Source of the DNA: an uncultured Bacilli bacterium
GTDB taxonomy: Bacteria; Bacillota_I; Bacilli_A; RF39; UBA660
Direction: 5' to 3'
Assembly: GCA_947624695.1 (NCBI GenBank)
Contig: CANQLN010000006.1
Span: 1 to 21,527, forward strand
DNA: 21,527 nucleotides
Below the pieces are notes generated by a model. It made no database searches, was not told where the DNA came from, and saw nothing but the letters and a program-made list of their open reading frames with translations. Below are positions 7,317 through 14,064 of this stretch, in pieces. Within the stretch, counting starts at the first letter, position 1. Each line of letters starts with the position of its first letter. A program made the position numbers and the translations under genes.

Positions 7317-8459
7317 TTATTTTTCATTACTATTTGTATTATTATTTCCTGAAGAGCAATTATTAAATGGATGCATTAAACAATTCATACATTCATTATA
7401 ATTATCTTTATCATAAATTAAAGAGTTAACATTTATCACGTTGATTAATGCTTTTAATAAAGTAGGAATTAAAAATACCACAATACCTGCAACTATTCTT
7501 CTAATAAAAGCTCCCGTTGCTTTGGAAGAGGCTTTCTCATCATTAGAAGTTACTGCTTTGCCAAAGTCAATCATTCCTAAAATAATAATTATAAGGGGAA
7601 CAATATAAGTAGCTAAAACAATGGCTTTACCAATTAAAATAACAGCCTTCCTTGTTCCTTCGATTGAACAAGCACTATCATAATTTTGACTTGGAGTTGA
7701 TGGCGTGTAATGCCAATCAGGATCAACATTTGGAACAATCGTGCCACCACCTTGTTCTTTATCGCTTCCAGTTCCGCCGCCTTGAGCTCCTGTATCACCA
7801 CCTCCAGTAGTGCCACCTCCTGTACCATCACCATCAGAAGAACTATTTTTTTTACAAGCTAATACTATATAATCATAGGCAGTTGTTCCAGCTTTTCGAC
7901 CATCTAATCTAACAACAGAATAGCCTTCACCACAAGTTACACTAGGACTAAAGTCAGCAGCATTACTAGTATAAACACAAGCATATCGGGCTTTTGAATA
8001 ATCTAAAAAAGCCACTAATTTTCTCCCAACATAACCTCTAGAACCACTACAAGCATTAGTGGTAACATTAGTATATGAATCACTGTTAACAAATTTAGCT
8101 TGATATTCATATTTATTTTTGCATAAATAAACGATACTTTTTGTTGAATATAATTTATTAGTTACATCTAATCTTACTGCTTCATAACCTTTGCTACAAG
8201 TTACTTTAGGATTTGTTACTGCTGAATCATAAAGACAACCATAATAATTTTTATCATGTTTAGTATCATAAACTTCTCTTCGAACAGAACTCCCACCTTC
8301 ACAGTTATTAGTAGCAACGCCCATATAATGATAGCCATCGTCAGGAATTGTAACCTCATAATTAGAAGCAGCTAAACTTTTGGTATGACCAATAAATAAT
8401 AGGCTTACCAAAAATAGATAAAACAAATAATTTTTAAAGTTTAATTTTTTACTATTCAT
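7317..8459 (-). CDS. Secreted Cys-repeat ectodomain fused to VirB2/T4SS-pilin-like anchor (380 aa, copy C)
   Basis: Translation should start at the ATG at 8459 (GAAGGA upstream); the open frame continues to a TTG at 8477 that overlaps the ribosome site. Signal peptide about residues 10-31. Two tandem repeats follow, about 53-113 and 137-202, each with four Cys in the same pattern (C, Y-x-C-[LV]-Y, VTC-x-[KE]-GY-x-VRLD, C-K). A Gly/Thr-rich flexible linker spans 209-239. Two membrane helices (about 279-304 and 321-342) flank a SNDEKASSKATG loop, the two-helix T4SS-pilin/VirB2 pattern and the most canonical of the three paralogs. The C-terminus has a further Cys cluster (NECMNCL). It is the first gene of the minus-strand set, divergent from the VirB6-like gene. 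Role inferred as surface-exposed pilin-like subunit. Confidence 0.8.
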   Translation of the reverse strand: MNSKKLNFKNYLFYLFLVSLLFIGHTKSLAASNYEVTIPDDGYHYMGVATNNCEGGSSVRREVYDTKHDKNYYGCLYDSAVTNPKVTCSKGYEAVRLDVTNKLYSTKSIVYLCKNKYEYQAKFVNSDSYTNVTTNACSGSRGYVGRKLVAFLDYSKARYACVYTSNAADFSPSVTCGEGYSVVRLDGRKAGTTAYDYIVLACKKNSSSDGDGTGGGTTGGGDTGAQGGGTGSDKEQGGGTIVPNVDPDWHYTPSTPSQNYDSACSIEGTRKAVILIGKAIVLATYIVPLIIIILGMIDFGKAVTSNDEKASSKATGAFIRRIVAGIVVFLIPTLLKALINVINVNSLIYDKDNYNECMNCLMHPFNNCSSGNNNTNSNEK

Positions 8460-8479
8460 ATTTATTCCTTCTATCAAAG

Positions 8480-8488
8480 ATTATAACA
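8480..8488 (-). promoter_or_regulatory. Extended -10 promoter of copy C
   Basis: Minus-strand TGTTATAAT (8480-8488), matching the element before copy A (both are TATGTTATAAT). No good -35 17 bases upstream. The leader to the ATG at 8459 is about 15 bases. Confidence 0.5.
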
Positions 8489-8569
8489 TATCATTTTAAT
8501 AAAATAAAATACTTTATTATTTTTATTAGCTATATTTTAGAAAAACTAGTATTTTTTTCTTTAAAATTA

Positions 8570-8578
8570 TGGTATACT
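8570..8578 (+). promoter_or_regulatory. Extended -10 promoter of the VirB6-like operon
   Basis: TGGTATACT (8570-8578) with a T-rich upstream region but no clear -35. It points away from the copy C promoter across an AT-rich gap of about 80 bases, so the two halves of the T4SS locus are expressed divergently. The leader is about 50 bases and ends in AGGAGG (8622-8627). Confidence 0.5.
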
Positions 8579-8634
8579 TTTCATGAGGTTTATCCTTAAA
8601 TTATATATTAATATAAATTTTAGGAGGTAATAAG

Positions 8635-11244
8635 ATGTTATTAGACTTTATGAGCATACTTAATGTGGGAGATTTTCTTGAAAGACCTATTGTCTCATTT
8701 CTTCTTTGGATTGATTCAATCGGTTACTGGGCTTTCAATTTATTTTATAGAACTTTTATAAGACTTGCTCAAAACCAATTATTTCGAGTTGACGCTTTCG
8801 AAAATATTTATGAAAATATGTATATTATCATGGGTGTTGTAGCCTTATTCTTAATATCTTATATGCTCCTTAAAGCGATGGTTGATTCTGATGCCAGTCA
8901 AAGTAATAAACAACTTAGGGAAATGGGAATTAGATTTATTATTGCGATGTTGGCAACCATATTTTTACCAACAATATTTTATTTTTTAATTGATGTTCAA
9001 AATGCTTTACTAGAATATAATGTTGTTCCTAACTTTATTTTAGAAGCCGAACAGGTAAACATTCAGTATGTTACTGAAGAAGGCGAAAATGAAGGAGATC
9101 CGGTTCCTATTGAGGAAACGGATGTCGATTTGACTTCCGAAATTTTAAATTTAAGATCTAATCAAATGGTATCAACAATTATAAGTGGCTTAATGTATCC
9201 ATTAAAAAGAGATGCTGATACTTATGACGGGGCAATGGCCGAAGTCCACGATGGAAAATATTATGAAGAATGGAATTGTGCAGAAGGAACCGAAGATAGT
9301 GCTTGTCCTGCCGATCAAAAAAAAGAATGGACAACTGATGTTTCCGAATGGTGGGATGGAAAAGCTAAATTTTGGACTGGATTTGCGGGATGTGCCATTG
9401 CTGGAACGATTTTAACTATTTTTGCTGGACCAGCAGGATTAGGTGCTTCTGTGTTAGTATGTGGACTTGGAGCAGCAACAACTATTACTGGCGGAAATAT
9501 AATTGCTAAACTTGATGCTACAGAATATACTTGGACAAATGCTTTAGATGCTATTACAATGTATGGAAACTTCTCCCAAATTTCATTATTTGCTGATGAA
9601 ATAGTTCAAGGAAATTTCCATTATACTCCTATTATTTCAACTGTTGTTATTGGTATATTAGTAGTACTAATTATTGGTTTCTGTATTGATGTTGTTGTAA
9701 GACAAGCTAAATTAGTTTTCTATCAAATGCTAGCGCCAATATGCTTTATGATAAGTGTTATTCCTAGTAAAAAAGATTTAATGAAAACTTGGTTTAAAAA
9801 AGTTATTAGCATTTGGCTCGAGGTATTTATAAGGGTAGCCATTATATGTTCAATAGTCTTACTAGTTGGAAGAATTAATTTCGACGAACTTTCCCGAATA
9901 TCTCATCCAATTTTATCAACAATAACCATTTTAGGTATTGTTATCTTTGCAAAACAAATACCAAAAATTATTAAAGACTTAACTGGTCTAGACTCTGGAA
10001 GTATTAAATTAAATTTAAGAGAAAAATTAGCCGAAGGTGGTTTCTTTGCCGGAGCAGGATTTGTATTTGGAGGTGCCAAAAGATTTGCTAGAGGTATTGG
10101 TGGCGAAGTTAAAAATAACTTTGAACAAGATGCCGAAACTGGTAAATGGCATAGAAAAACTACAGATGCTGAAGGAAATACCATTAAACATCCTAATTTA
10201 AGAATAGCAGGAAGCTTTGTTACGGGAGCAGCCAAATCAATTCCAGGTGTAATCTCAAGTCAAATTGGTTCAGCTGTAAGTGGTTATAAAGCTAAAAACT
10301 GGAAAGATATGATGAGCGGAGTAAATGCCTCAGTATCTAAGTCTGAAAAACACAGCAAGGATATTAGTAAATATCTTGCTGATCATGGTGAAACAATTCC
10401 GGAGGTAGCTAAAGCTCTTGGTAAAGATGCTTTCGATTTGTTCTTAGGTTACATCGGTTTTGAACCAGATTATCAAGCATTAAAAGAGCAAAGGGAAGCC
10501 GTTGAAGAATTAACTAAGACACTTAAAGCAATTAAAGCAATGAGTGAAGACTACATTGACAAGCATAAATATGAATTTAGGGGTGGAGTTGGAACAATGC
10601 TTGTAGATAAAGATGGATATGCTGTTAGAGATGTTAATGGTCAAAAACTAGAAATAACCGAGGAAATAGAAAATAATTATGCTAAATGGCAAGAAGCTAT
10701 AAAAAGAGAAAATGATGCTACTTTATCACAACAAGATAGAGACAATGCTAGACAAATAAGAGAAAAACTAGACACTGAAGCTGCAAAAATTGGCCAAGAC
10801 TTTAGAGATTTTGAAAATAGATATCGTTTGGATGTTATGGAAGCCAGAATTGAAGAATTAAAGAAAAAAGGAGCATCTGCATTAGAACTTGCTGATGCAG
10901 ACGGGGCATTTAAGAAAGCTAGAAAAGATTTAGTTGATGCTTTCGTTACATCTTCTCAATCACATAAAGGCGCTGAACAAGAAGCTCGTATCTTAAGTGA
11001 AAATATTAGTATGCTAAATAAACAATTAGAAGATTTAAGTACATCTGCCGTTGTAAAAGCATTCCATGATGGAGTCGAAGGTATATTTGAAGGTGTTAAA
11101 GAAACTAAAGCAACAATGGAAACAGCTGCAAGTTTTGTCAAAACTTTAAAGAAAGCTACTGATGTTACCGAAGCTAATATCAATAGACAATATAACGAAC
11201 TTCAAAGAAAAAATGCTAAAAAACCAGGAAATAAAAATAGTTAA
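8635..11244 (+). CDS. VirB6/TrbL-like polytopic T4SS channel protein (869 aa)
   Basis: An excellent AGGAGG seven bases before the ATG fixes the start. Helices are seen near residues 24-44, 63-83, 100-121, 249-287 (a hydrophobic Gly/Ala pair), 331-355, 359-378, 392-411 and 427-444. The block VVRQAKLVFYQMLAPICFMIS...WLEVFIRVAI...IFAKQIPKII is the VirB6/TrbL-type core of Gram-positive T4SS. A loop of about 130 residues between helices 3 and 4 contains WNCAEGTEDSACP and several Trp and is probably outside. After about 445 the chain becomes a long hydrophilic, Gly/Ala- then Lys/Glu-rich tail of 420 residues with coiled-coil-like stretches (about 620-650 and 740-830), probably cytoplasmic. Large C-terminal tails are known for some Gram-positive VirB6-like proteins. 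It would form the inner-membrane pore with VirB3/VirB4. First gene of a three-gene unit. Confidence 0.87.
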   Translation: MLLDFMSILNVGDFLERPIVSFLLWIDSIGYWAFNLFYRTFIRLAQNQLFRVDAFENIYENMYIIMGVVALFLISYMLLKAMVDSDASQSNKQLREMGIRFIIAMLATIFLPTIFYFLIDVQNALLEYNVVPNFILEAEQVNIQYVTEEGENEGDPVPIEETDVDLTSEILNLRSNQMVSTIISGLMYPLKRDADTYDGAMAEVHDGKYYEEWNCAEGTEDSACPADQKKEWTTDVSEWWDGKAKFWTGFAGCAIAGTILTIFAGPAGLGASVLVCGLGAATTITGGNIIAKLDATEYTWTNALDAITMYGNFSQISLFADEIVQGNFHYTPIISTVVIGILVVLIIGFCIDVVVRQAKLVFYQMLAPICFMISVIPSKKDLMKTWFKKVISIWLEVFIRVAIICSIVLLVGRINFDELSRISHPILSTITILGIVIFAKQIPKIIKDLTGLDSGSIKLNLREKLAEGGFFAGAGFVFGGAKRFARGIGGEVKNNFEQDAETGKWHRKTTDAEGNTIKHPNLRIAGSFVTGAAKSIPGVISSQIGSAVSGYKAKNWKDMMSGVNASVSKSEKHSKDISKYLADHGETIPEVAKALGKDAFDLFLGYIGFEPDYQALKEQREAVEELTKTLKAIKAMSEDYIDKHKYEFRGGVGTMLVDKDGYAVRDVNGQKLEITEEIENNYAKWQEAIKRENDATLSQQDRDNARQIREKLDTEAAKIGQDFRDFENRYRLDVMEARIEELKKKGASALELADADGAFKKARKDLVDAFVTSSQSHKGAEQEARILSENISMLNKQLEDLSTSAVVKAFHDGVEGIFEGVKETKATMETAASFVKTLKKATDVTEANINRQYNELQRKNAKKPGNKNS

Positions 11245-11254
11245 GAGGTAATCT

Positions 11255-11632
11255 ATGATAACAGTATTTTTAGTTATTTATATAATTATATTTCTATTAG
11301 ATTACTTCTTACTTAAAAAATTTAAAATACTCATGATTAATGAATATGATTACTTAATTGCCAGGTTTAAATTAAAGGAAAATGAAAAGGACCGAAAAAA
11401 GTCAAAAATAATTTGTAGTTTACTTAATGCTTTAATTATATCTTTAGTATCTACATTCATTATATATATTAAATGGTCTTTATATTTAAAATTCCCTTTA
11501 GCATTTGTCTTATTAGTAATCTTAATCTATTCTATCTATGGCTTATACGGAGCTATTTTAAGGAGTAAACAAAATGGAAAAAAATCAAAAAGAAACAGTT
11601 CAAAAGGTAAAACAAAAACCTCAAAAAAATAA
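11255..11632 (+). CDS. Small three-helix membrane protein of the T4SS-like operon (125 aa)
   Basis: Not recognised. It starts at an ATG 10 bases after the VirB6-like stop, with AGAGGT upstream. Helices at about 4-20, 51-73 and 79-101 surround a charged loop (FKLKENEKDRKKSK), and the C-terminus is very Lys/Ser-rich. By the positive-inside rule, the loop after helix 1 and the tail face the cytoplasm. The last 59 bases also encode the start of the next protein in another frame. The tight spacing implies co-transcription with the VirB6-like gene and probably a role in the same machine, but no T4SS family is evident. Confidence 0.72.
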   Translation: MITVFLVIYIIIFLLDYFLLKKFKILMINEYDYLIARFKLKENEKDRKKSKIICSLLNALIISLVSTFIIYIKWSLYLKFPLAFVLLVILIYSIYGLYGAILRSKQNGKKSKRNSSKGKTKTSKK

Positions 11633-11798
11633 TAACAAATTATATTTTATTCAAAGTATATTGTTCTCTTTATTATTTCTCATAATTCTTATTTTAAAAT
11701 TAGAAATGACTTTTAGCTTAGTATTTTTACTAATTAGTATAGCTCTTACCATAATTTATGGTTATAGATATTTTAAAGATAATTCTAATGATGATTAA
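11574..11798 (+). CDS. Small two-helix membrane protein overlapping the previous gene (74 aa)
   Basis: It begins with an ATG preceded by AAGGAG at a good distance (8 bases), inside the 3' end of the previous gene, in a different frame (overlap of 59 bases). The first 22 residues are Lys/Gln-rich (MEKNQKETVQKVKQK), followed by helices at about 24-43 and 46-64 with a short turn. No family is recognised. It lies immediately before a terminator and is the last gene of the VirB6-like unit. The strong ribosome site and clear membrane pattern argue that it is real despite its size. Confidence 0.65.
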   Translation: MEKNQKETVQKVKQKPQKNNNKLYFIQSILFSLLFLIILILKLEMTFSLVFLLISIALTIIYGYRYFKDNSNDD

Positions 11799-11823
11799 AT
11801 TCGCAAATTTTGCGAATTTTTTT
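11797..11823 (+). terminator. Terminator of the VirB6-like operon
   Basis: Stem AAATTCGC (11797-11804) / GCGAATTT (11812-11819) with a 7-base loop and T run. The stem overlaps the stop codon of the small membrane protein and marks the right end of the T4SS-like locus. Confidence 0.8.
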
Positions 11824-11825
11824 CT

Positions 11826-11888
11826 TCTTCGACAAAAACTGACAAAATAAACATATTTTGTTTGATATAATACATCCTCATTGGAGGA
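11826..11888 (+). promoter_or_regulatory. Promoter and palindrome module, DUF1016 copy 1
   Basis: This 63-base module recurs at 12871-12933. It holds TTCGACAAAAACTGACAAAA, an AAAC-N7-GTTT inverted repeat, an extended -10 TGATATAAT (11863-11871) and the palindrome TCCTC-attg-GAGGA (11875-11888), whose right half is the ribosome site. The start site would be near 11878, so the leader is only about 16 bases. The base differences between modules concentrate in the N7 spacer and the base before the -10. Confidence 0.65.
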
Positions 11889-11894
11889 ATTATT

Positions 11895-12842
11895 ATGCAT
11901 GAACAAGATTATTTTAATGAAATAAGAAATATTATTGAAAATGTTGAAGTAAACAAAAAAGTTAGAGAATATAAAAATAATTATGATGATTTAATGGCCA
12001 AATGGAATATTGGCAAATTACTTGTAAAAGCCCAAGGTGGAGAAAAAAGAGCCAAATATGGCGATTATTTAATTAAAAAATGGTCAGAAATATTTTCTAA
12101 AGAGTATGGTAATGGTTATAGTATAAGAAATATGAAGTATATGAGACAATTTTATACTACTTTTCCAATTGGGCAATCACTGATTGCCCAATTAACATGG
12201 ACACACATATTGCAATTATTACCTATCAAAAATGAAAGCGAAAGGAATTATTACATTAATCAAATTATTTTAAACAATCTTTCTAGTCGAGAATTAATTA
12301 ATGAAATTAAAAGTAATGCTTTTGAAAGATTATCTTATGCTGATAAAGAAAATATTAAATTAATAACTAATGATGAAAATAAATATAATTTAACTTTATC
12401 TGATATGATTAAAGATCCCATTATTATTAAGACAGATAAAGATATTAATAGCTTAAATGAGAAGGCTATTCATAAATTACTTATTGAAATGATTGAAAAT
12501 GGATTCTTGGAATTAGGTAGTGGATTTGCTTTAATAGGTCATGAATATCCATTAAAAATAAATAATAAAACTTATCATACGGATTTATTATTCTTTAATG
12601 TAGAAATAAATGCGTATGTCGTTGTAGAGGTTAAAAATGAAGAATATAAACCATCGCAAATAGGTCAAGTAAAATTTTATATGGATTATATAGATAAGAA
12701 TATCAAAAAAGAACATCATTCTAAGACTGAAGGAATACTAATAGTTAAAGAAAAAGATAAATATGTTATGAAATATATAAATGACAAAGGAATATATATA
12801 ACATCATTTAAATTATTAAATAATATCAAAGAAAAAATATAA
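11895..12842 (+). CDS. DUF1016/YhcG-family PD-(D/E)XK nuclease, copy 1 (315 aa)
   Basis: The YhcG (DUF1016) layout is clear. An N-terminal helical domain (about 1-150; WNIGKLLV, GYSIRNMKYMRQFY, AQLTWTHILQLLPI) is followed by a C-terminal nuclease domain (about 165-300). The catalytic pattern is GHEY near 221, D230, then E245-V-K247 in VVVEVKN and a downstream IGQVKFYMDYID helix. All expected acidic and lysine residues are present, so it should be active. The family is found around restriction-modification and other defence loci and is thought to act on DNA, but its biology is poorly known. GGAGG precedes the ATG at 11895. A second copy follows 99 bases later with the same regulatory module. 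Residues 91-100 are encoded by a 27-bp palindrome. Confidence 0.88.
   Translation: MHEQDYFNEIRNIIENVEVNKKVREYKNNYDDLMAKWNIGKLLVKAQGGEKRAKYGDYLIKKWSEIFSKEYGNGYSIRNMKYMRQFYTTFPIGQSLIAQLTWTHILQLLPIKNESERNYYINQIILNNLSSRELINEIKSNAFERLSYADKENIKLITNDENKYNLTLSDMIKDPIIIKTDKDINSLNEKAIHKLLIEMIENGFLELGSGFALIGHEYPLKINNKTYHTDLLFFNVEINAYVVVEVKNEEYKPSQIGQVKFYMDYIDKNIKKEHHSKTEGILIVKEKDKYVMKYINDKGIYITSFKLLNNIKEKI
12167..12193. repeat. Perfect palindrome inside DUF1016 copy 1
   Basis: Arms AATTGGGCAATCA (12167-12179) and TGATTGCCCAATT (12181-12193) around a single C at 12180. It lies in the N-terminal domain just before the conserved LTWTH motif. The second copy has a palindrome centred on the same codon position with different bases. 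Confidence 0.9.
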
Positions 12843-12866
12843 ATAGTGAAATATTTTTTCTTTTTT
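12831..12866 (+). terminator. Weak AT-only terminator candidate after DUF1016 copy 1
   Basis: GAAAAAATAT (12831-12840) and ATATTTTTTC (12851-12860) form a perfect 10-bp inverted repeat around the stop codon, followed by T-rich sequence. With almost no G or C the hairpin is weak, so read-through into copy 2 is plausible. Confidence 0.4.
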
Positions 12867-12870
12867 AACA

Positions 12871-12933
12871 TCTTCGACAAAAACTGACAAAATAAACGAA
12901 TCCTGTTTGCTATAATACATCCTCATTGGAGGA
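12871..12933 (+). promoter_or_regulatory. Promoter and palindrome module, DUF1016 copy 2
   Basis: Near-repeat of 11826-11888: the same GACAAAAACTGACAAAATAAAC lead, the AAAC-N7-GTTT repeat with a changed spacer, extended -10 TGCTATAAT (-10 at 12911-12916), and the TCCTC-attg-GAGGA palindrome ending in the ribosome site. Its conservation while the spacer varied suggests that the arms and the palindrome matter. Confidence 0.65.
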
Positions 12934-12940
12934 ATTTATT

Positions 12941-13876
12941 ATGTATGAACAAGATTATTTTAATGAAATAAAAAGTATCATTGAAAACAGTGAGGTAAAT
13001 AAAAAAGTTAGAGAATATAAAAATAATTATGAAGATTTAATGGCCAAATGGAATATTGGTAAATTACTTATGGAAGCCCAAGGTGGAGAAAAAAGGGCTA
13101 AATATGGCGATGAATTAATTAACAAATGGTCAGAAATATTTTCTATAGAATATGGTAATGGTTATAGCGATAGAAATTTAAGAAATATGCGAAAATTTTA
13201 TCAATTATTTCCAATTTGGCACGCAGTGAGTGCCAAATTGACATGGACACATATTAAAGCTTTATTGCCGATAAAAAATGAGAGTGAAAGAAATTATTAT
13301 ATTAATCAAGTTATTTTAAACAATCTTTCTAGTCGAGAATTAATTAATGAAATTAAAAATAAGGCTTTTGAAAGATTATCTTATGTTGATAAAGAAAATA
13401 TTAAATTAATAATTAATGAAGAAGATAAATACAATTTAACTCTAGCTGATATGATAAAAGATCCTATTATTATTAAAACTGATAAAGATATTAATGGCTT
13501 AAATGAAAAAGCCATTCATAAATTATTAATTGAGATGCTTGAGCAAAAATTTTTAGAATTAGGGACGGGTTTTGCTCTTATAGGTCATGAATATAAAATT
13601 ATTGATAATGATTCTACTTATAAAATAGATATGTTATTTTTTAATTATTTACTTAATTCTTTTGTAGTCATAGAAGTTAAAAATGCTTTACTTAAACCAC
13701 AAGATATTGGTCAAGTTGAATTTTATACTAACCTCATTGATCGTAAGTTAAAACAATCTCATCATAATCCTACTATTGGTCTTATTATGGTTAAAAAGAA
13801 AAATAAATTAGTTATGGAATATTCTACTTTAAAAGACAATCTTTTTATAACTTCTTTTAACTTAATTAATAATTAA
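12941..13876 (+). CDS. DUF1016/YhcG-family PD-(D/E)XK nuclease, copy 2 (311 aa)
   Basis: Tandem paralog of the previous gene. The ATG at 12941 is chosen because GGAGG lies eight bases upstream; a TTG in the same frame at 12926 falls inside that site. The N-terminal domain and the middle (to about residue 222, GHEY) are very similar to copy 1, while the nuclease domain after it differs at roughly half its residues. Catalytic D230, E245 and K247 occupy the same positions. Residues 91-100 (PIWHAVSAKL against PIGQSLIAQL) are the most divergent spot of the otherwise conserved N-terminal domain and coincide with a palindrome. The gene ends convergently, overlapping the cse60-like stop by four bases. 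A shared promoter module suggests equal regulation; divergence of the nuclease half suggests different targets. Confidence 0.88.
   Translation: MYEQDYFNEIKSIIENSEVNKKVREYKNNYEDLMAKWNIGKLLMEAQGGEKRAKYGDELINKWSEIFSIEYGNGYSDRNLRNMRKFYQLFPIWHAVSAKLTWTHIKALLPIKNESERNYYINQVILNNLSSRELINEIKNKAFERLSYVDKENIKLIINEEDKYNLTLADMIKDPIIIKTDKDINGLNEKAIHKLLIEMLEQKFLELGTGFALIGHEYKIIDNDSTYKIDMLFFNYLLNSFVVIEVKNALLKPQDIGQVEFYTNLIDRKLKQSHHNPTIGLIMVKKKNKLVMEYSTLKDNLFITSFNLINN
13212..13240. repeat. Near-perfect palindrome inside DUF1016 copy 2
   Basis: Arms CAATTTGGCACGCA and TGAGTGCCAAATTG around G at 13226, with one mismatched pair. The centre aligns exactly with the centre of the copy 1 palindrome, and two paired positions have changed together between copies. 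Confidence 0.85.
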
Positions 13877-14040
13877 TGATAAATAATCATGGCACTAAAA
13901 CAATATAATTGCTCTTCACCACTTATGCCAATGGCTACTTGATACTTTATATCAATTACATCAATATCTTTAGCTAAAAAATCATTAACACTTGTTTCTA
14001 AGTCTCTTTCACATTCTTCATCAATTACTTTTACTTTCAC
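13873..14040 (-). CDS. Cse60-like small sporulation protein (55 aa)
   Basis: The open frame extends to 14172, but only the last 55 residues look like a protein: VKVKVIDEECERDLETSVNDFLAK...IDIKYQVAIGISGEEQLYCFSAMIIY. This matches the Cse60 (DUF2758) family of about 60 residues, with the typical DE-x-x-x-x-DLE start and the YCFSAMI-Y ending. Translation should begin at the GTG at 14040, with GGTGA five bases upstream. Cse60 is expressed under the mother-cell sigma factor in Bacillus sporulation and its biochemical role is not known. It is a single gene, divergent from the pyrophosphatase and convergent with the DUF1016 copy 2 gene, with a four-base overlap of stops. Its presence hints that the organism or its ancestor sporulated. 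Confidence 0.72.
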   Translation of the reverse strand: MKVKVIDEECERDLETSVNDFLAKDIDVIDIKYQVAIGISGEEQLYCFSAMIIYH

Positions 14041-14055
14041 AATATCACCGATAAT

Positions 14056-14064
14056 AATATAGCA
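14056..14064 (-). promoter_or_regulatory. Possible extended -10 promoter of the cse60-like gene
   Basis: Minus-strand TGCTATATT (14056-14064). A TTGACA at 14083-14088 is 21 bases away, which is too far for a normal pair. The start site would nearly coincide with the ribosome site, so this is a weak call; a sporulation sigma factor promoter is an alternative. Confidence 0.3.

Noticed and set aside
9903..10235. A minus-strand open frame of 110 codons inside the VirB6-like gene
   Set aside because: It lies wholly antisense to a well-supported gene, has no family resemblance and no convincing ribosome site; similar antisense frames at 10956-11183, 15223-15435, 17834-18028 and 18373-18621 were dropped for the same reason.
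1714..11798. Calling the locus a complete integrative conjugative element or plasmid transfer region
   Set aside because: No relaxase, VirD4-type coupling protein, integrase, replication gene or attachment repeats are visible in the window; only T4SS core parts are.
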